From the NCBI RefSeq assembly GCF_042477335.2, contig NC_091262.1, positions 71,162,001-71,226,000 on the forward strand: a stretch of 64,000 nt of DNA, in the 5' to 3' direction. The DNA is from Ovis canadensis (Eukaryota; Chordata; Mammalia; Artiodactyla; Bovidae). A program made the position numbers and the translations under genes. Shown here piece after piece: positions 1 through 12,236 of the stretch (positions are counted from its first letter, which is position 1; the number at the start of each line of letters is the position of its first letter). The notes beneath the pieces were generated by a model. That model was not told the DNA's origin. It searched no databases and was given only the letters and a program-made list of their open reading frames with translations.

Positions 1-41
1 AAGAGTCAGACATGACTTAGTGACTATACCACCACCACCAT
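1..41 (+). repeat. Bov-type SINE/BovB 3' tail with (CCA)n
   Basis: The window opens inside the shared tail aagagtcagacatgactta of Bov-tA/BovB elements, followed by a short CCA run. The rest of the element is outside the window. Confidence 0.75.
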
Positions 42-159
42 TAACACAGCCAATAAATTTAGCACTGTGCAAGGATATTATTTAATATCCAGTCCATATA
101 GACATGTTTATAATAGTCCGAAACATGTTCTTTGTAAGCTGTTTAAAATTTTTTCCTGA

Positions 160-560
160 TTCAGAATCCAAAATCCAATGCAACCTTGCACAGAATTTCC
201 CCAATCCCTTTAATCTGGAACAGCCCCCTGTCCTGTCCTCTCCTTTGGTCCTTCTTGCATTGATATCTTGAAGAGAGTGGTATGGTTTTCTTGTCGAAGG
301 ACCTACAACATAGATGTATGTTTCTTCCCAGTTGGATTCAGGTTTAACATTTCAGGGAGGAATTCTTAAGCAGATGATGTCAGGTCAATATATCAGTTCA
401 GGAGGCACCAAATGTCAGTGATGCTAAGTTTGATCACTTAGTTAAAATGTTTCCTGACAGGTCTATCATAAAAGCATATTTTGCCTTTTTTGTTGTTGTT
501 AATAGGTATTTGGTGGAGTGATACGTTAGACCATGCAAAGATCTTATTCACCAACAAACT
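160..560 (+). repeat. Old L1-derived fragment (L1M type)
   Basis: Phrases such as ctttaatctggaacag and tgatcacttagttaaaatg match an ancient mammalian L1 3' segment that also appears, with different pieces, near 13.4-13.9 kb and 15.4-15.9 kb. No coding potential remains. Confidence 0.5.
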
Positions 561-1055
561 TTCAATAGTTATAGAATGCACCAGCAAAAAGAAAAGACAA
601 AGCAAAAAAGAATGTGCTGGCAATCCTTACCTGAATTATTATATTAGTGGTTACAAAATGGCGATTTTTATTAATATATCACCATTTTTCATACCATTGT
701 GTGCTGATCTTTTTCTTTCCCACACTTTTTAAAATACTATTATTGTATACTTATGAATTCCTTTTTCTAAAAAGGTATTAAAATCCAATGTTGTCATTCT
801 TGTTGATATTTAAACTACCCCAGGTTTGGCCAGTGGGAGCCCCTCCAAGCCAATTCCCATGTCCTTTCCACCTGTCCCCTTCATCTTGGAGCACATCTTT
901 GCTTTGCAGCATGCCAAGATGTTCCAGTCTAACACAGAACATTCCCTGCCCTTGACCTGAAATCAGTCATTTCTGCAAAAAGCGTTCCTTTTTGAGGAGA
1001 ATGATAGAAACCAAGATCTCAACATTAAGACCTCTGAGACAATTTTTCAAGTTGC
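561..1055. other. Intergenic, nothing recognised
   Basis: AT-rich unique-looking sequence. The short open frames are not supported by codon bias or a known family. Confidence 0.6.
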
Positions 1056-1757
1056 TAACCCTAATGGCAGGAAGCAAAGAGGAACTAAACAGCCTCTTGA
1101 TGAAGGTGAAAAGGCTGGCTTAAACCTCAACTCTTAGCTCTTAGAAAGCTAAGATCATGGCATCTGGTCCCATCACTTTATGGCAAATAGGGGAAAGAAT
1201 GAAAAGAGTGACAAACTTTATTTTCCTGGGCTCCAAAGTCACTGCGGACAGTGACTGCAGCCATGAAATTAAAAGATGTTTGCTCCTTGGAAGAACAGCT
1301 ATGACAAACCTAGACAGCACATTAAAAAACAGAGACATCACTTTACTGACAAAGGTCCATATAGTCAAAGCTATGGTGTTTCCAATAGTCATGTATGGAT
1401 GTGAGAGTTGGACCATAAAGAAGGCTGAACACCAATTCAGTGCTTTCGAATTGCGATGCTGGAGAAGACACTTGAAAGTCCCTCAGACTGCAAAAAGATT
1501 AAACTAGTCAATTCTAAAGGAAGTCAACTCTGAATATTCACTAGAAGAACTGATGCTGAAGCTGAAGCTCCAATGCTTTGGCCACCTGATGTGAAGAGCT
1601 GACTCGCTGTGGAAAAAGACTGATGCTGGAAAAGATGGAAACTCAATGGACATGAGTTTGAGTAAGCTCTGGGAAATGGTGAAGGGAAGCCTGGGTTACT
1701 GCAGTCCATGGGGTTGCAAAGACACAGACACAACTTAGTGACTGAGCAACAACAACC
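1056..1757 (+). repeat. BovB (RTE) LINE, 5'-truncated 3' end
   Basis: An open frame at 1157-1507 gives the BovB ORF2 C-terminus (MASGPIT..., FLGSKVTADSDCSHEIKR, MYGCESWTIKKAE). It is followed by the typical 3' region (gctgactcgctg...) and the tail gacacagacacaacttagtgac. The reverse transcriptase core is missing. Confidence 0.92.
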
Positions 1758-2081
1758 ACATAATATTTCCAGCAATGATTATATTATCATTTAACTATTC
1801 CATTAATACTGGACACTTTGAAGAGAAAAAATCTTTCACTATTTAAAATAACACTGCGATGAAACAACTTGGACACAAATACATTTTTTGAACTAAGAAT
1901 GAGTGACTGAGGACATACCCCAGAGGGGAGTCATTGGGTTAGAGGGAGTGGCACTTTTCAGATTCGCTTTGCAAATTGCCCAAGTGCCCTCCAGAGAGAC
2001 AGTGGCCAGCTTGCCGCCCGCCAGCAGTGGATCAGATTTTTAGTGCACTCTCACCTGCAGCAAGTGTTAGACTAGGAAAGC
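1758..2081. other. Intergenic, nothing recognised
   Basis: Short unique-looking interval between a BovB end and a CHR-2 SINE. Confidence 0.5.
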
Positions 2082-2207
2082 GGGGGACTTCCCTGATGGT
2101 CCAGTGGTTAGGACTTGCCCTTCCAAAGCAGGGGGTGCAGGTTCGGCCCCTGGTTGGGGAGTGAAGGTCCCATGTGCCTCTCAGTCAAAAAACCAAAACA
2201 TAAAACA
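2082..2207 (+). repeat. CHR-2-type tRNA-derived SINE
   Basis: Starts gggacttccctgatggtcca, has a degraded B box (ggttcggcccc), and ends in an A-rich tail. This is the cetartiodactyl CHR type rather than Bov-tA. Confidence 0.85.
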
Positions 2208-2417
2208 TCTTTCCAAATTCAATAGAGACTTTAAAAATGGTCCTCATAAAAAAGATATATATCTAAAAAAGAGAGAGCAGTTCTTTAAATCTGATGGAGA
2301 GCATGGTATCTCATTGGTTTTCTATTCATTGATTACTGGTTAGGCTGAATATAATCCGGTAGGATATTTTTCATGTTTATTATTTGAATGCGTTGTATAA
2401 AATCAGGCCATTTTAAT

Positions 2418-2632
2418 AGGAAGAGCTGACTCATTAGAAAAGACCCTGATGCTGGGAAAGATTGAAGGCAGGAGGAGAAGGGGGTGACAGAGGACAGGAT
2501 GGTTGGGTGGCATCATCAGCTCAATGGATATGAGTTTGAGCAAGCTCTGGGAGATGGTGAAGGACAGGGAAGCCTGACGTGCTGCAGTCCATGGGGTCGC
2601 AAAGAGGTGGACACAACTGAGTGACTGGACAA
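2418..2632 (+). repeat. BovB LINE 3' end fragment
   Basis: Contains gaccctgatgctgggaaag, atggatatgagtttgagcaa and the tail gaggtggacacaactgagtg, all diagnostic of the BovB 3' region. Confidence 0.88.
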
Positions 2633-2733
2633 CAAGTCATCCAGCAATAGGCCAGCTGCTTCCAACCAAGCCTCTATAGACAGAAAGGCTTTGATCACAT
2701 GCAACATAGTGTACCTTTAATGCCACCATTGTT

Positions 2734-2851
2734 TCAGAACTTCTGTAGTGGTCTAGTGGTTAAGACTCTGTGATTCCACAGCAAGGGGCATGGCTTTGAT
2801 TCTGGGTCGGGGAGCTAATATCCTGCATGCTATGCAGTGCAGCCCAACATT
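2734..2851 (+). repeat. CHR-2-type SINE
   Basis: Reads gaacttctgtagtggtctag then tctgggtcggggagctaat and gcagtgcagccc. It is diverged and lies directly against the L1 to its right. Confidence 0.75.
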
Positions 2852-4030
2852 CCTTTAAAATGTGGATTAAAGACCTAAATGTGAGACTGGATACTATAAA
2901 ACTCCTAGATGAAAACATAGGCAGAACACCCTCTGGCATAAATCACAGCAGTATCTTTTTTTGGTCAATCTCCCAGAATAATGGAAATAAAAACAAAAAT
3001 AAACAAATGGGACCTACTTAAAAGCTTTTGCACATCAAAGTAAACAATAAACAAAATGAAAAGTCAGCCCACAGATTGGGAAAAAACATTTGCAAATGAT
3101 GTGACTGACAGTGGATTAGTCTCTAAAATTTACAAACAGCTCATGACACTTACCAGCATCAAAACAGACAACCCACTCAAGAAATGAGCAGAAGACCCAA
3201 ATAAACATTTCTCCAAAGAAGATGTACATATGGCCAACAGGCACATGAAAAGATGTTCAACATTGCTAATTGTTACAGAAATCCAAATCAAAACTACAAT
3301 GAGATATCACCTCACACCAGCCAGAATAGCTATCATCAAAAAAATATCCACAAACAATAAATGCTGGAGAGGGCATGGAGAGAAGGGAACCCTCCTACAC
3401 TGTTGGTGGGAATGTAAAATGGTACAGCCACTATGGAGAGCAGTATGGAGATTCTTTAAAAAGCTAAAACTAGAGCTATCATATGCCCCTGCAATCCCAC
3501 TCCTGGGCATATATCCAGGGAGAAATATGATCTGAAGGATACACGCATTCCAACGTTCATTGGAGCACTGTTTACAATAGCCAAGACATGGAAGCAACCT
3601 AAATGTCCATCAACAGAGGAATGGATAAAGATGTGGTACGTATTTACAATGGAATATTACTCAGCTATTAATAAGAATGAAATCATGCCATTTGCAGCAA
3701 CATGGATGGACTTAGAGAGTGTCATACTGAGGGAAATAAGTCAGACAGAGTAGGAGAATTATCATATAACATCCCTTATATGTAAATCCAAAAAGAAATT
3801 ATGTAAATGAACTTGCTTACAAAATAGAAACAGACTTGCACACTTGGAGAATGAACTTACAGTTTCTGGAGGGGGAGGATGGGGGGAAAGGATACTTAGG
3901 GAGTTTGGAACGGACATGTATACATTGCTGTATTTTAAATGGATAACTAACAAGGACTTACTGTACAGCAAAAAGCCCAAGACAACCCACCACTGTTTCA
4001 AAGTAGTGAAGGAGTGTAAACAATAATTCA
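2852..4030 (+). repeat. L1 LINE, ORF2 end and 3' UTR
   Basis: The frame at 3230-3535 has L1 ORF2 C-terminal motifs ([30 protein letters not shown]). The downstream segment gacatggaagcaacctaaatg, tggaatattactcagc and acatggatggac is standard L1 3' sequence. Stops and frameshifts show it is dead; the right border is approximate. Confidence 0.88.
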
Positions 4031-4403
4031 AGATATCTGCAGCAATTAATACAATATCAAAATATCTGTGAATCTCGTTGGCAACAGATTCACAGGTATA
4101 AATTTGTGGTTGGTTGTCTATTTTCATAATTAAAGGAAAAGGCTAAATTTAATTCAAAAATAAATGATGTAACTTTCCCCATTTAAGTCCATGGGTCCCC
4201 TGAATTCTATGCATAGACCTCTCAAGGGTCCAACAGCGGTTAACAACTTCCGCGTGGATGGAAGGACCCCAGATCCCTGGGCCCCTGCTAAGGCCACCTG
4301 ATGACCACCCACTTGCTTTGAGTGAATGATAAATGAATTCTTTTCCTATTGGGCCACTGAGATTTGGAAGTTGTCTGTTACAGCAGCTAGCATTGCTTGT
4401 TCT
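4031..4403. other. Intergenic, nothing recognised
   Basis: Unique-looking sequence between L1 and SINE. No feature supported. Confidence 0.5.
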
Positions 4404-4614
4404 GGTGGTGGTTTAGTTGCTAAATTGTGTCCAACTCTTTGCAACCCCATGGACTGTAGCTCGCCGGGCTCATCTCTCCATGAGATTCTCCAGGCAAGAA
4501 TCCTGGCATGGGTTGCCATTTCCTTCTCTGGGGGATCTTCCCCACCCAGGGGTCAAGCCCAGGTCTCCTGCATCACAAGCAGATTCTTGACTGACTGAGC
4601 CACCAGGGAAGCTA
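4404..4614 (-). repeat. Bov-tA SINE
   Basis: Reverse orientation: accccatggactgtagctcg, gggttgccatttccttctc and a tRNA-derived head ending ccaccagggaagc at the right. It abuts a minus-strand BovB. Confidence 0.92.
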
Positions 4615-4616
4615 GC

Positions 4617-5622
4617 ATTCAGTTCAGTTCAGTTCAGTCGCTCAGTCGTGTCCGACTCTTTGCGACCCCATGAACCACAGCACGCCAGGCCTCCCTGTCC
4701 ATCACCAATTCCTGGAGTCCACCCAAACCCATGTCCATTGAGTTGGTGATGCCATCCAACCATCTCATCCTCTGTCATCCCCTTCTCCTCCTGCCCTCAA
4801 TCTTTCCCAGCATCAGGGTCTTCTCAAATGAGTCAGCTCTTGGCATCAGGTGGCCAAAGTATTGGAATTTCAGCTTCAACATCAGTCCTTCCAATGAACA
4901 CCCAGGACTGATCTCCTTTAGGATGGACTAGTTGGATCTCCTTGCAGTCCAAGGGACTTCTCAAGAGTCTTTGAACACCGCAGTTTAAAAGCATCAATTC
5001 CTCGGCACTCAGCTTTCTTTATAGTACAACTCTCACATCCATACATGACCACTGGAAAAACCATAGCCTTGACTAGACAGACCTTTGTTAACAAAGTAAT
5101 GTCTCTGCTTTTTAATATGCTCTCTAGGTTGGTCATAACTTTCCTTCCAAGGAGTAAGCGTCCTTTAATTTTATGGCTGCAATCACTATCTGCAGTGATT
5201 TTGGAGCCCAGAAAAATAAAGTCAACCATGGTTTCCACTGTTTCCCCATTTATTTTCCATGAAGTGATGGGACCAGATGCCATATCGTAGTTTTCTGAAT
5301 GATGAGCTTTAAGCCAACTTTTTCACTCTCCTCTTTCACTTTCATCAAGAGGCTTTTTAGTTCCTCTTCACTTTCTGCCATAAGGGTGGTGTCATCTGCA
5401 TATCTGAGGTGCTTGAAACTTCTCCCGGCAATGTTGATTCCAGCTCGTGCTTCTGCCAGCCCAGCGTTTCTCATGATGTACTCTGCATATAAGTTAAATA
5501 AGCAGGGCAACAATATACAGCCTTGACGTACTCCTTTTCCTATTTGGAACCAGTCTGTTGTTCCATGTCCAGTTCTAACTGTCACTTCCTGACCTGCATA
5601 CAGGTTTCTCAAGAGGCACTTA
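4617..5622 (-). repeat. BovB LINE with reverse transcriptase C-terminal part
   Basis: The 3' end is at the left with a (gttca)n tract. On the minus strand, frame 5250-5612 carries RT motifs GVRQGCILLP and RYADDTTLMAE; the catalytic YADD lies at 5391-5402. Frame 4918-5283 carries the C-terminus starting MASGPITSWK. The two overlap in different frames, so one frameshift near 5250-5283 disables this 1 kb, 5'-truncated copy. Confidence 0.93.
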
Positions 5623-5974
5623 TTCTAACTACCACAGAAATCAAGCCTTAGATTCAAGAAGTTTAATGAACCTCAGAAAGATGTGCCGGGATGAGAACCT
5701 GGCGGTCGTATGTGGGGGCCAGTCATTTAATGCCCCCCCACCCCATTATCTTCCTGGCTGTGACCCTGGGAGTATGAGGCCTGGGTGTGTGGCTTTGTGC
5801 CCATCGTGATCTTTCTGAGCTTCAGATAGGTTAGCCTTCTGTTCTCTTAATAAACTAATATAAGACTAAGACAAAACGGTACTTGGAAATGTGTTGGAGA
5901 AATAAAAAGCACAAGTTCAAGGTTAGAGTAAAAAATAATATCATTAAGACCATTCCTCCAGAAACAAGTCGTGG
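5623..5974. other. Intergenic, nothing recognised
   Basis: No element or gene recognised. Confidence 0.5.
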
Positions 5975-6175
5975 GAATTCTGGGCCTGCAACTCAGGCAC
6001 ACCTGGCTCTGCCACTTACTCAGCGAGTCACTAGGACTCTCTGAGCCTCTGTATTCTCATCTGTAAAATGGAGACCCAGCCCCCGCAGTGAGTGCAAAGA
6101 TTAGATGAGATGGTGTAGGCGACTGGATCTGATTCTGCCTGGCATACAGCAGGCCATGGGTATCCTCCAGTGTCT
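5975..6175 (+). repeat. MIR SINE relic
   Basis: Contains tctgccacttactcagcgag, tgagcctctgtattctcatc and tgtaaaatggagaccca, the core of MIR. Confidence 0.75.
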
Positions 6176-7039
6176 CTTGTTCACTGGGAAAACCCCAGGG
6201 CTTGGAGATAGGAAGGCTTGGAGCAGTTTCGCCAGGCCACCTGATGAAAAGAGGGCATCTTCGCAAGCTCCGCTTCCTCACTCAGTCTATGTGGACTGCT
6301 ATTTTCTGCCAAGGCTTAATTAAATCCTGGAGCAGTGAGCACAGATAATTAACGGTGAGGCTCGTTGGGCGTGACTTTGGTTAATGTCTATGACTGTGGA
6401 AGATCCTAGTCATGGGCAATTAGTATTTATCATATAATTAGAGAATGTTCAGTTGGCAGGAAGAGGGTGAGCAGCTTGTCTGTCTGCGGTGGCAGATGGA
6501 GGCATGGGCCTCGCCTGGGCATAGCAGGCCGGAAACGGGCCGGACTGGGGCAGGAGTCCTGGGAGAGGCTGTGGCCAAGCTGCTGTCTGTGCATGGAGGC
6601 CACACAGACAGTTCAAACCCTGAGCAGCTCTGCCTTCAGCTGGCAGCTTTCAGCTCAGGGTGTCAACAGTAGAAGCTGGATGGGATGCATATGAACTTTG
6701 AACTTTGAGTTACGATAAAGTGGAAAAAATTATATACTGTTTAAAATTTACATTGCATTTATTTACATTCTGAATAGGTAATACAGTCACACAACATTAA
6801 AATGTATGAAAAGACCAACTGCAGAAACCTTCTTCCCCCAGCCCCTATCTGCCCAGTCTCCACCCATCCACACCAAGGGTGACACTGGTCTCTACTGATC
6901 CTTGGATTCTGATCCTGGGATTTCTTTTCCAATGTGGTGCTTTGCATGTATAAGTGAATCCAAATACTCTCTTCCCATTTGAAAAAATGTTAGCATATAA
7001 ATATATTGTTTTGATTCTTGCTTTTTTTTTTTAACACTA
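6176..7039. other. Intergenic; candidate homeodomain-rich patch at 6310-6450
   Basis: The left part holds TTAATTAA at 6316-6323, AGATAATTAAC near 6343-6353 and GGCAATTAG near 6415-6423, a pattern typical of conserved noncoding elements. The right part (6720-6900) is AT-rich and may be an old L1 relic. No gene. Confidence 0.4.
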
Positions 7040-7575
7040 AAACTTTTCTTTGGGGCAGTGAAACTGCTCTGTGTGACACTGTAATGGTAGATAAGTGTCA
7101 CTAGAAACACGTCCAAACCATGGAACGTACTGTAGACTCTGGTTGATGATGATGTATCAGTGTAAGCTCATCAACTGTAATAAACATACTGCTCTGTGTG
7201 GGTATGGATGGTGGAGGAGACTGTAGACTACGGGAAATATCTGTCCCTTTGGCGCAGTTTTGCTATAAACCTAGAACTGCTCAGTGGCACCCCACTCCAG
7301 TACTCTTGCCTGGAAAGTCCCATGGACGGAGGAGCCTGGTAGGCTGCAGTCCATGGGGTCGCGAAGAGTCGGACAAGACTGAGCAATTTCACTTTAACTT
7401 TTCACTTTCATGCATTGGAGAAGGAAATGGCAACCCACTCCAGTGTTCTTGCCTAGAGAATCCCAGGGATGGGGGAGCCTGGTGGGCTGCCATCTATGGG
7501 GTTGCACAGAGTCGGACACAACTGAAGCAACTCAGCGGCAGCAGCAGCTCTAAAATATAGTTTATTACATTTTTT
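7040..7575 (+). repeat. Old L1 3' end interrupted by BOV-A2
   Basis: Left piece (gggcagtgaaactgctctgt, tgatgatgatgtatcagtg, ttttgctataaacctagaac) is the 3' end of an L1M-type element. The tail resumes after the BOV-A2 at 7549 (taaaatatagtttatt). Confidence 0.65.
7283..7548 (+). repeat. BOV-A2 dimeric SINE
   Basis: Two tandem Bov-A units, each with caacccactccagt-type and agagtcggacacaactga-type segments, joined by tttcactttcatgcattgg. It lies within the L1 relic. Confidence 0.92.
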
Positions 7576-7639
7576 TAACTGCTTTTTATTTTTAAGCTGC
7601 ATAGAATTCTACTGGGCATGCTGTATCAAAGGATTGGTT

Positions 7640-8217
7640 ATTGTTCAATTGCTAAGTTGTATCCAACTCTCTGTGACCCCACAGACTGCAGCACACAAGG
7701 CTTCCATGTCCTTCACTACCTCCCAGAGTTTGCTCAAACTCATGTCCACTGAATCAAAGATGTCATCCAACCATCTCATCCTCTGTTGCTACCTTCTCCT
7801 CCTGCCTTCAATCTTTCCCAGCATCAGGGTCATTTCTAATGAGTCAGCTCTTCACATCAGGTAGCCAAAGCACTGGGTCTTTGTGCTTTGATCAGCATCA
7901 GTCCTTCCAATGAATATTCAGGGTTGATTTCCTTTAGGATTGACAGGTTTGTTATCCAAGAGACTCTCAAGAGTCTTCTCCAGCACCACAGTTCGAAAGC
8001 ATCAATTCTTCGATGCTCAGCCTTCTTTATGCTTCAACTCTCACATCCATACGTGACTACTGGAGAAACCATAGCTTTGACTATACAGACCTTTGTCAGC
8101 AAAGTGACATCTCTGCTTCTTAATATACTGTCTAGGTTTGTCACAGCTTTTTTCCGAGGAGCAAGTGTCTTTTAATTTCATGGTTGCGGTCACTACCCGC
8201 AGTGATTTGCAGACTGC
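7640..8217 (-). repeat. BovB LINE 3' end
   Basis: Reverse-oriented BovB 3' sequence (tgtccaactct-type start at left, catctcatcctctgttg, catccatacgtgactactgg). Frames are short and broken. Confidence 0.9.
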
Positions 8218-8249
8218 GCCTGCAGACATGAAAGCACCAAAGGATAGAG

Positions 8250-9130
8250 AAGGGAAAATAGCGAGTACTTAGTAAAATGTGCTGGATAGACAAGTATCTC
8301 TTGAAGCAAGAGTTCAAAAGAAAGACACGAAATTTGGGAGGACTGACCAGATTCCAGCTCTTAAAAATAAATTTCAAAAACAAAACAAAACAAAAAAAAC
8401 CCACAAAACACAAGACAACCCAGGAAAACACCAAGCATTGGCAAGGATGTAGAGAAATCAGAACATTTTGTGCACTGTTGGTAGTATTTAAAATGGTCCT
8501 ATTGCTACTAAAATAGATGACTGTATGATCCAACAACCCCACTTCAGGTATATATTCAAAAGAATTGAAAGCAGGGACTCAGATATTGTTTGTGTGTTCA
8601 TTGCTGTATGTTGCCAGCAGTATTATTCACAATAGCTAAGAAATGGAAGCAACCCAGATGTCCATCAGCGCATGAGTGGATAAGCAAAATGTGGTATAAA
8701 AATACAAGCAATATTATTCAGCCTTAAAACAGAAACTCTGACACATGCCGCAGCTTGACTGTATACTTAAATGAAACAAGCCAGTCACAAGAGATAAATA
8801 CTGTATGATTTTACTTACATATGGTATCTTAAATCATCAAATTCTTAAATACAGAAAGTAGAATGGTGGTTGCCAAGGGCTGGGGGAGGAGGGAGATGAG
8901 AGAGGAATGGTGAGTTGATGTTCAATGGATATAAATTAGATTTGCAGGATGAAAAAGATCTGGAGATCTGTTTCGTAACAATGTAAATATACTTAATACT
9001 ACTGAACTGTATTAAAAACAGTTAAGATGGTAAAATTTACATGTTTTTCACCACAATAAAATTGTATTAACATACACTTAAAACTAACACAACATTGTAA
9101 ATCAACTATAATAAAAAGTTAGTTTTGAAA
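8250..9130 (+). repeat. L1 LINE 3' end
   Basis: Contains ggcaaggatgtagagaaatc, aacaaccccacttcaggtat, aaatggaagcaacccagatg and an A-rich 3' end. No intact frame. Confidence 0.8.
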
Positions 9131-9206
9131 AAATGTTTTAATGCATTAAAAAAGAAAGAGAGAAGTGTCTGGGATATCTTTAAAACATTCACTCTCTCTA
9201 AATTAA

Positions 9207-9425
9207 GGCTTCCCAGGTGGTGCTAGTGGGAAGGTATCTGCTGTCAATGCAGAAGAAAAAAGAGATGCAGGTTCAATCCCTGATTCAGGAAGATCCCCTG
9301 GAGAAGGGAATGGCAACCCACTCCAGCATTCTTCCCTGGAGAATCCCATGGACAGAGAAGCCTGGAGATCTATAGTCGATGGGGTCACAAAAAGTCGGAC
9401 ACGACTGAGCAACTGAACACACACA
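9207..9425 (+). repeat. Bov-tA SINE
   Basis: Head ggcttcccaggtggtgctag, body caacccactccagcattc, tail aaagtcggacacgactgag. Confidence 0.93.
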
Positions 9426-9716
9426 TCCCTCTCTAACTTAGCTGCTCCATTTCTTAGCAAGTGGGAGGAGGACCTATACAATTATTAAAGGGTCAACAGT
9501 TCAAGGAAGGCTTAGCATAAAATTGAAAATGTGAGAAATGAAGGCATAGTTAAGAAATGGTGACATTCCCAATCCATGGAAAAATACTGCAGACTTTTAA
9601 AACAATGCACAAGAAAAAATGCTGACCGAGAATTTGTGAACATGAACAAAGCAAAGTCACAACTAATTAAAAGAAGAGGAATCAAAATGCTATGTGCCAT
9701 GCTATGTCAAACCAAA
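9426..9716. other. Intergenic, nothing recognised
   Basis: Short AT-rich interval between two SINEs. Confidence 0.5.
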
Positions 9717-9928
9717 AATGACGGCGGTGCAGTGGGAAAGAATCTGCCTGCCAATGCAAGAGTTTGATCCCTGGATCAGGAAGATCCCTTGGAGGAGGAA
9801 ATAGCAACCCAGTATTCTTCAGTATTCTTGCCTGGAAAATCCCATGTACAGAGGAGCCTGGCGGGCTACAACCCATGAGGTTGCAGAGTCGGACACGACT
9901 GGGTGACTGAGCACGCTTGCACGCCCAC
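9717..9928 (+). repeat. Bov-tA SINE
   Basis: Diverged head (ggcggtgcagtgggaaag), body cttgcctggaaaatcccatg, tail gcagagtcggacacgactgg. Its tail runs into a simple repeat. Confidence 0.9.
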
Positions 9929-9930
9929 AG

Positions 9931-9973
<43 letters not shown>

Positions 9974-9975
9974 TG
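9931..9975 (+). repeat. Microsatellite (CT)n(CA)n
   Basis: About nine CT units followed by about twelve CA units. Confidence 0.95.
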
Positions 9976-10084
9976 CACAAACATGGGAAATGACAGCAGA
10001 AGGCACACAGCATAACCCCTATAAGGGGTAACAAGAAAATGTTTTTCTTCCTTTTCTCTTGGCTTCCCTCAGTTTTCAAAAGTT

Positions 10085-11003
10085 GGTATACAAGTTTTTA
10101 TCATGACTAACTCCCCATTTGTGGATAAACAAACTGCAGTACCTTCAGACGATGGAATGTTATTCATCACTAATGAGAAACGCCTCATTAGCCCCTCAGA
10201 TGACAAGGAGGAGTCTGAAAGTCAGATGCTGAGTGAAAGGAGCCAGTCTGAAAAGGTCACAACTTTTTTGCTTGTATGATTCCAACTACACGACTTTCTA
10301 GAAAGGGCAAAAAATGATGGCGACAATAAAAAAAAAAAAGAGCAGCTGCCAGGGGTTAGGAAGGTGGGGGAGAAGGACTAGATGAGGGGCACAGGATATG
10401 TTTAGGGCAGGGAAATGATTCTGTATAACCCTGTGATGGTGGCTCCACGTCATTATACATTTGTCCAAAACCCCAGAATGTGCAACACGAGTCAGCTCTG
10501 CGGGGAGGTGCTGCTGAACAGGTGCAAGAGTTTCAGTTCGGGAGATGGACAGTAGGGATGGTTGCACAAGAATGTGAAAGTACTTTATGTCATGGAACTG
10601 GGCACTTGAAAATGGTTAGAATGGTCAGGACTTCCCTGGTGGTCCAGCGGTTAGGCCTCTGAGGCTGCAGTGGGCACAGGTTCGATTCCTGGTCAGGAAA
10701 CTGTGATCCCACATGCTGCGCAGTGCGGCCAAACTAAATACTTTTAAAAAAAGGAACAGTAAATTCTATGTTTTGTGTATTTTACCACAACTGAAAAAAA
10801 TCGTGAACACTGCAAACTCTGGACTTTAGGAATAGTAGTAACTCACTGATTTTAACTCACATGTCACACGAAGTCAAGGGGTATGTAGGGGAGCCTGTGG
10901 GGTCTGGAGTCAGGGGCTTAACAGGAACTCTCTGTACTTTCTGCTCAATTTTTCTATAAACTGAAAATTGCTTAAAAAAAAAACTATTTATTAAAAAAAA
11001 AAT
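10085..11003 (+). repeat. Old L1 3' end, split by a CHR-2 SINE
   Basis: L1M-type 3' sequence (tgatggtggctccacgtcat, acatttgtccaaaacccc) continues after the SINE with aaattctatgttttgtgtat and ends in an A-rich tail near 11000. Confidence 0.65.
10627..10758 (+). repeat. CHR-2-type SINE inside L1
   Basis: Reads ggacttccctggtggtccag, B box ggttcgattcctgg and tail cagtgcggccaaac. Confidence 0.92.
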
Positions 11004-12038
11004 CCTCACTTTGCTTTAGCCTGGATTTTGTCAACAGCCGTCTCGCAGGCTGTGTGTCTTCCCAGTGGGTCTGGACAGGCTCGTGCTGGGAGAGCAGGGT
11101 CAGCAATAAATCACTCCTTGGGTCAGAGAGGCAACTAGTCTCAGCCTGGCCTTGAGAGCAGACATTTGTCATCCTGGTGGGACACTGCTATCTCCAGGGA
11201 CACTCAAGGGATGGGGGACATTTGCGAGCGTCCCCCGCCCTGGGGAGGTCAGCGCTCAGACAGGGTCTGATCTGAGCTGGCGGGGTGGGGGGCATGTTCC
11301 CAGATATCGGGCCCAGGGGTGGAGGGACAGAGACCATGAACCCACCACTCCCCTCACTGAGGTTCCAATTCCAGCCTCCAGACCTCCAACACCTCATCTG
11401 CAAACAGGACAATAACCATCTTTTGCTCTTGCCCCTGCCAAATCTCCCACAGTCTGTGGGGTGCTTGGAGGGGTCCAGCCCTGTGCCGGATGCTACAAAG
11501 GTCCTTCCCCTGCTCCACAGGGGAGAAGGCAGGGGCCACAGAGAAGGCTAACACTCTGCTTCAGGGCACAACTCCCTCCTGATTCTGTGAGACTGGGCAT
11601 GGGAGCACTGATGCACTCTGAGCATTGGCTGGAGTGATTTCCAGAGGTTTAAGGTCACCTTGAACCTTCTTCCAGAAAGATCCTGTATCCAACAGCCCTG
11701 AGATTAAGGCTGCTTTTTTTTTTTCCCTGCTCTGTGTTTATTGTTTTTAAATAATTTACCATTGTTTAAGTAATTGCATTTATTGTTGTAAATAATTTAC
11801 AAGAAAATGAATCAATGTTCTGGGTGGAACATTTAGACTATACAGACACACGGGAGAGAAGAAAATTAACTCGAGTCACACCACCCAGAAATTCTGCTCT
11901 GTACATTGTGAAGGACACCTTTTATGTTCCTTTACGTCATTTGGCTCTTTACTCACTCATTAAATAAACTCTTATTACCACGTTCTGGTTGTCAGGTAGA
12001 GTCCTAGGCTCTGGGAACACAATATAAAAAACAAAACT
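11004..12038. other. Intergenic; GC-richer unique block then AT-rich relic
   Basis: 11030-11570 is GC-rich with short overlapping frames on both strands but no splice-bounded exon. 11720-11960 is AT-rich and may be an L1 relic. No gene supported. Confidence 0.4.
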
Positions 12039-12236
12039 GGGGGACTTCCCTGGTGGTCTAGCGGTTAAGAATGTACCTGCCAATCCAGGGGATCTGGGGT
12101 TCAATCCCTGGTCTGGGAGGATCCCACTTGCCTTGGGGGCAACTAAGCCTGCAAGCTGCAACTACTGAAGCCCTCGAGCCTATAGCCCGTGCTCCCCAAT
12201 GAGGGAAGCCACAGAGAACAGAAGCCCTCACATCAC
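12039..12236 (+). repeat. CHR-2-type SINE, left part (split by LTR)
   Basis: Reads gggacttccctggtggtcta through ggttcaatccctgg and the body caagctgcaactactgaagc, stopping where an LTR begins at 12237. The matching right part resumes at 12739. Confidence 0.88.
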
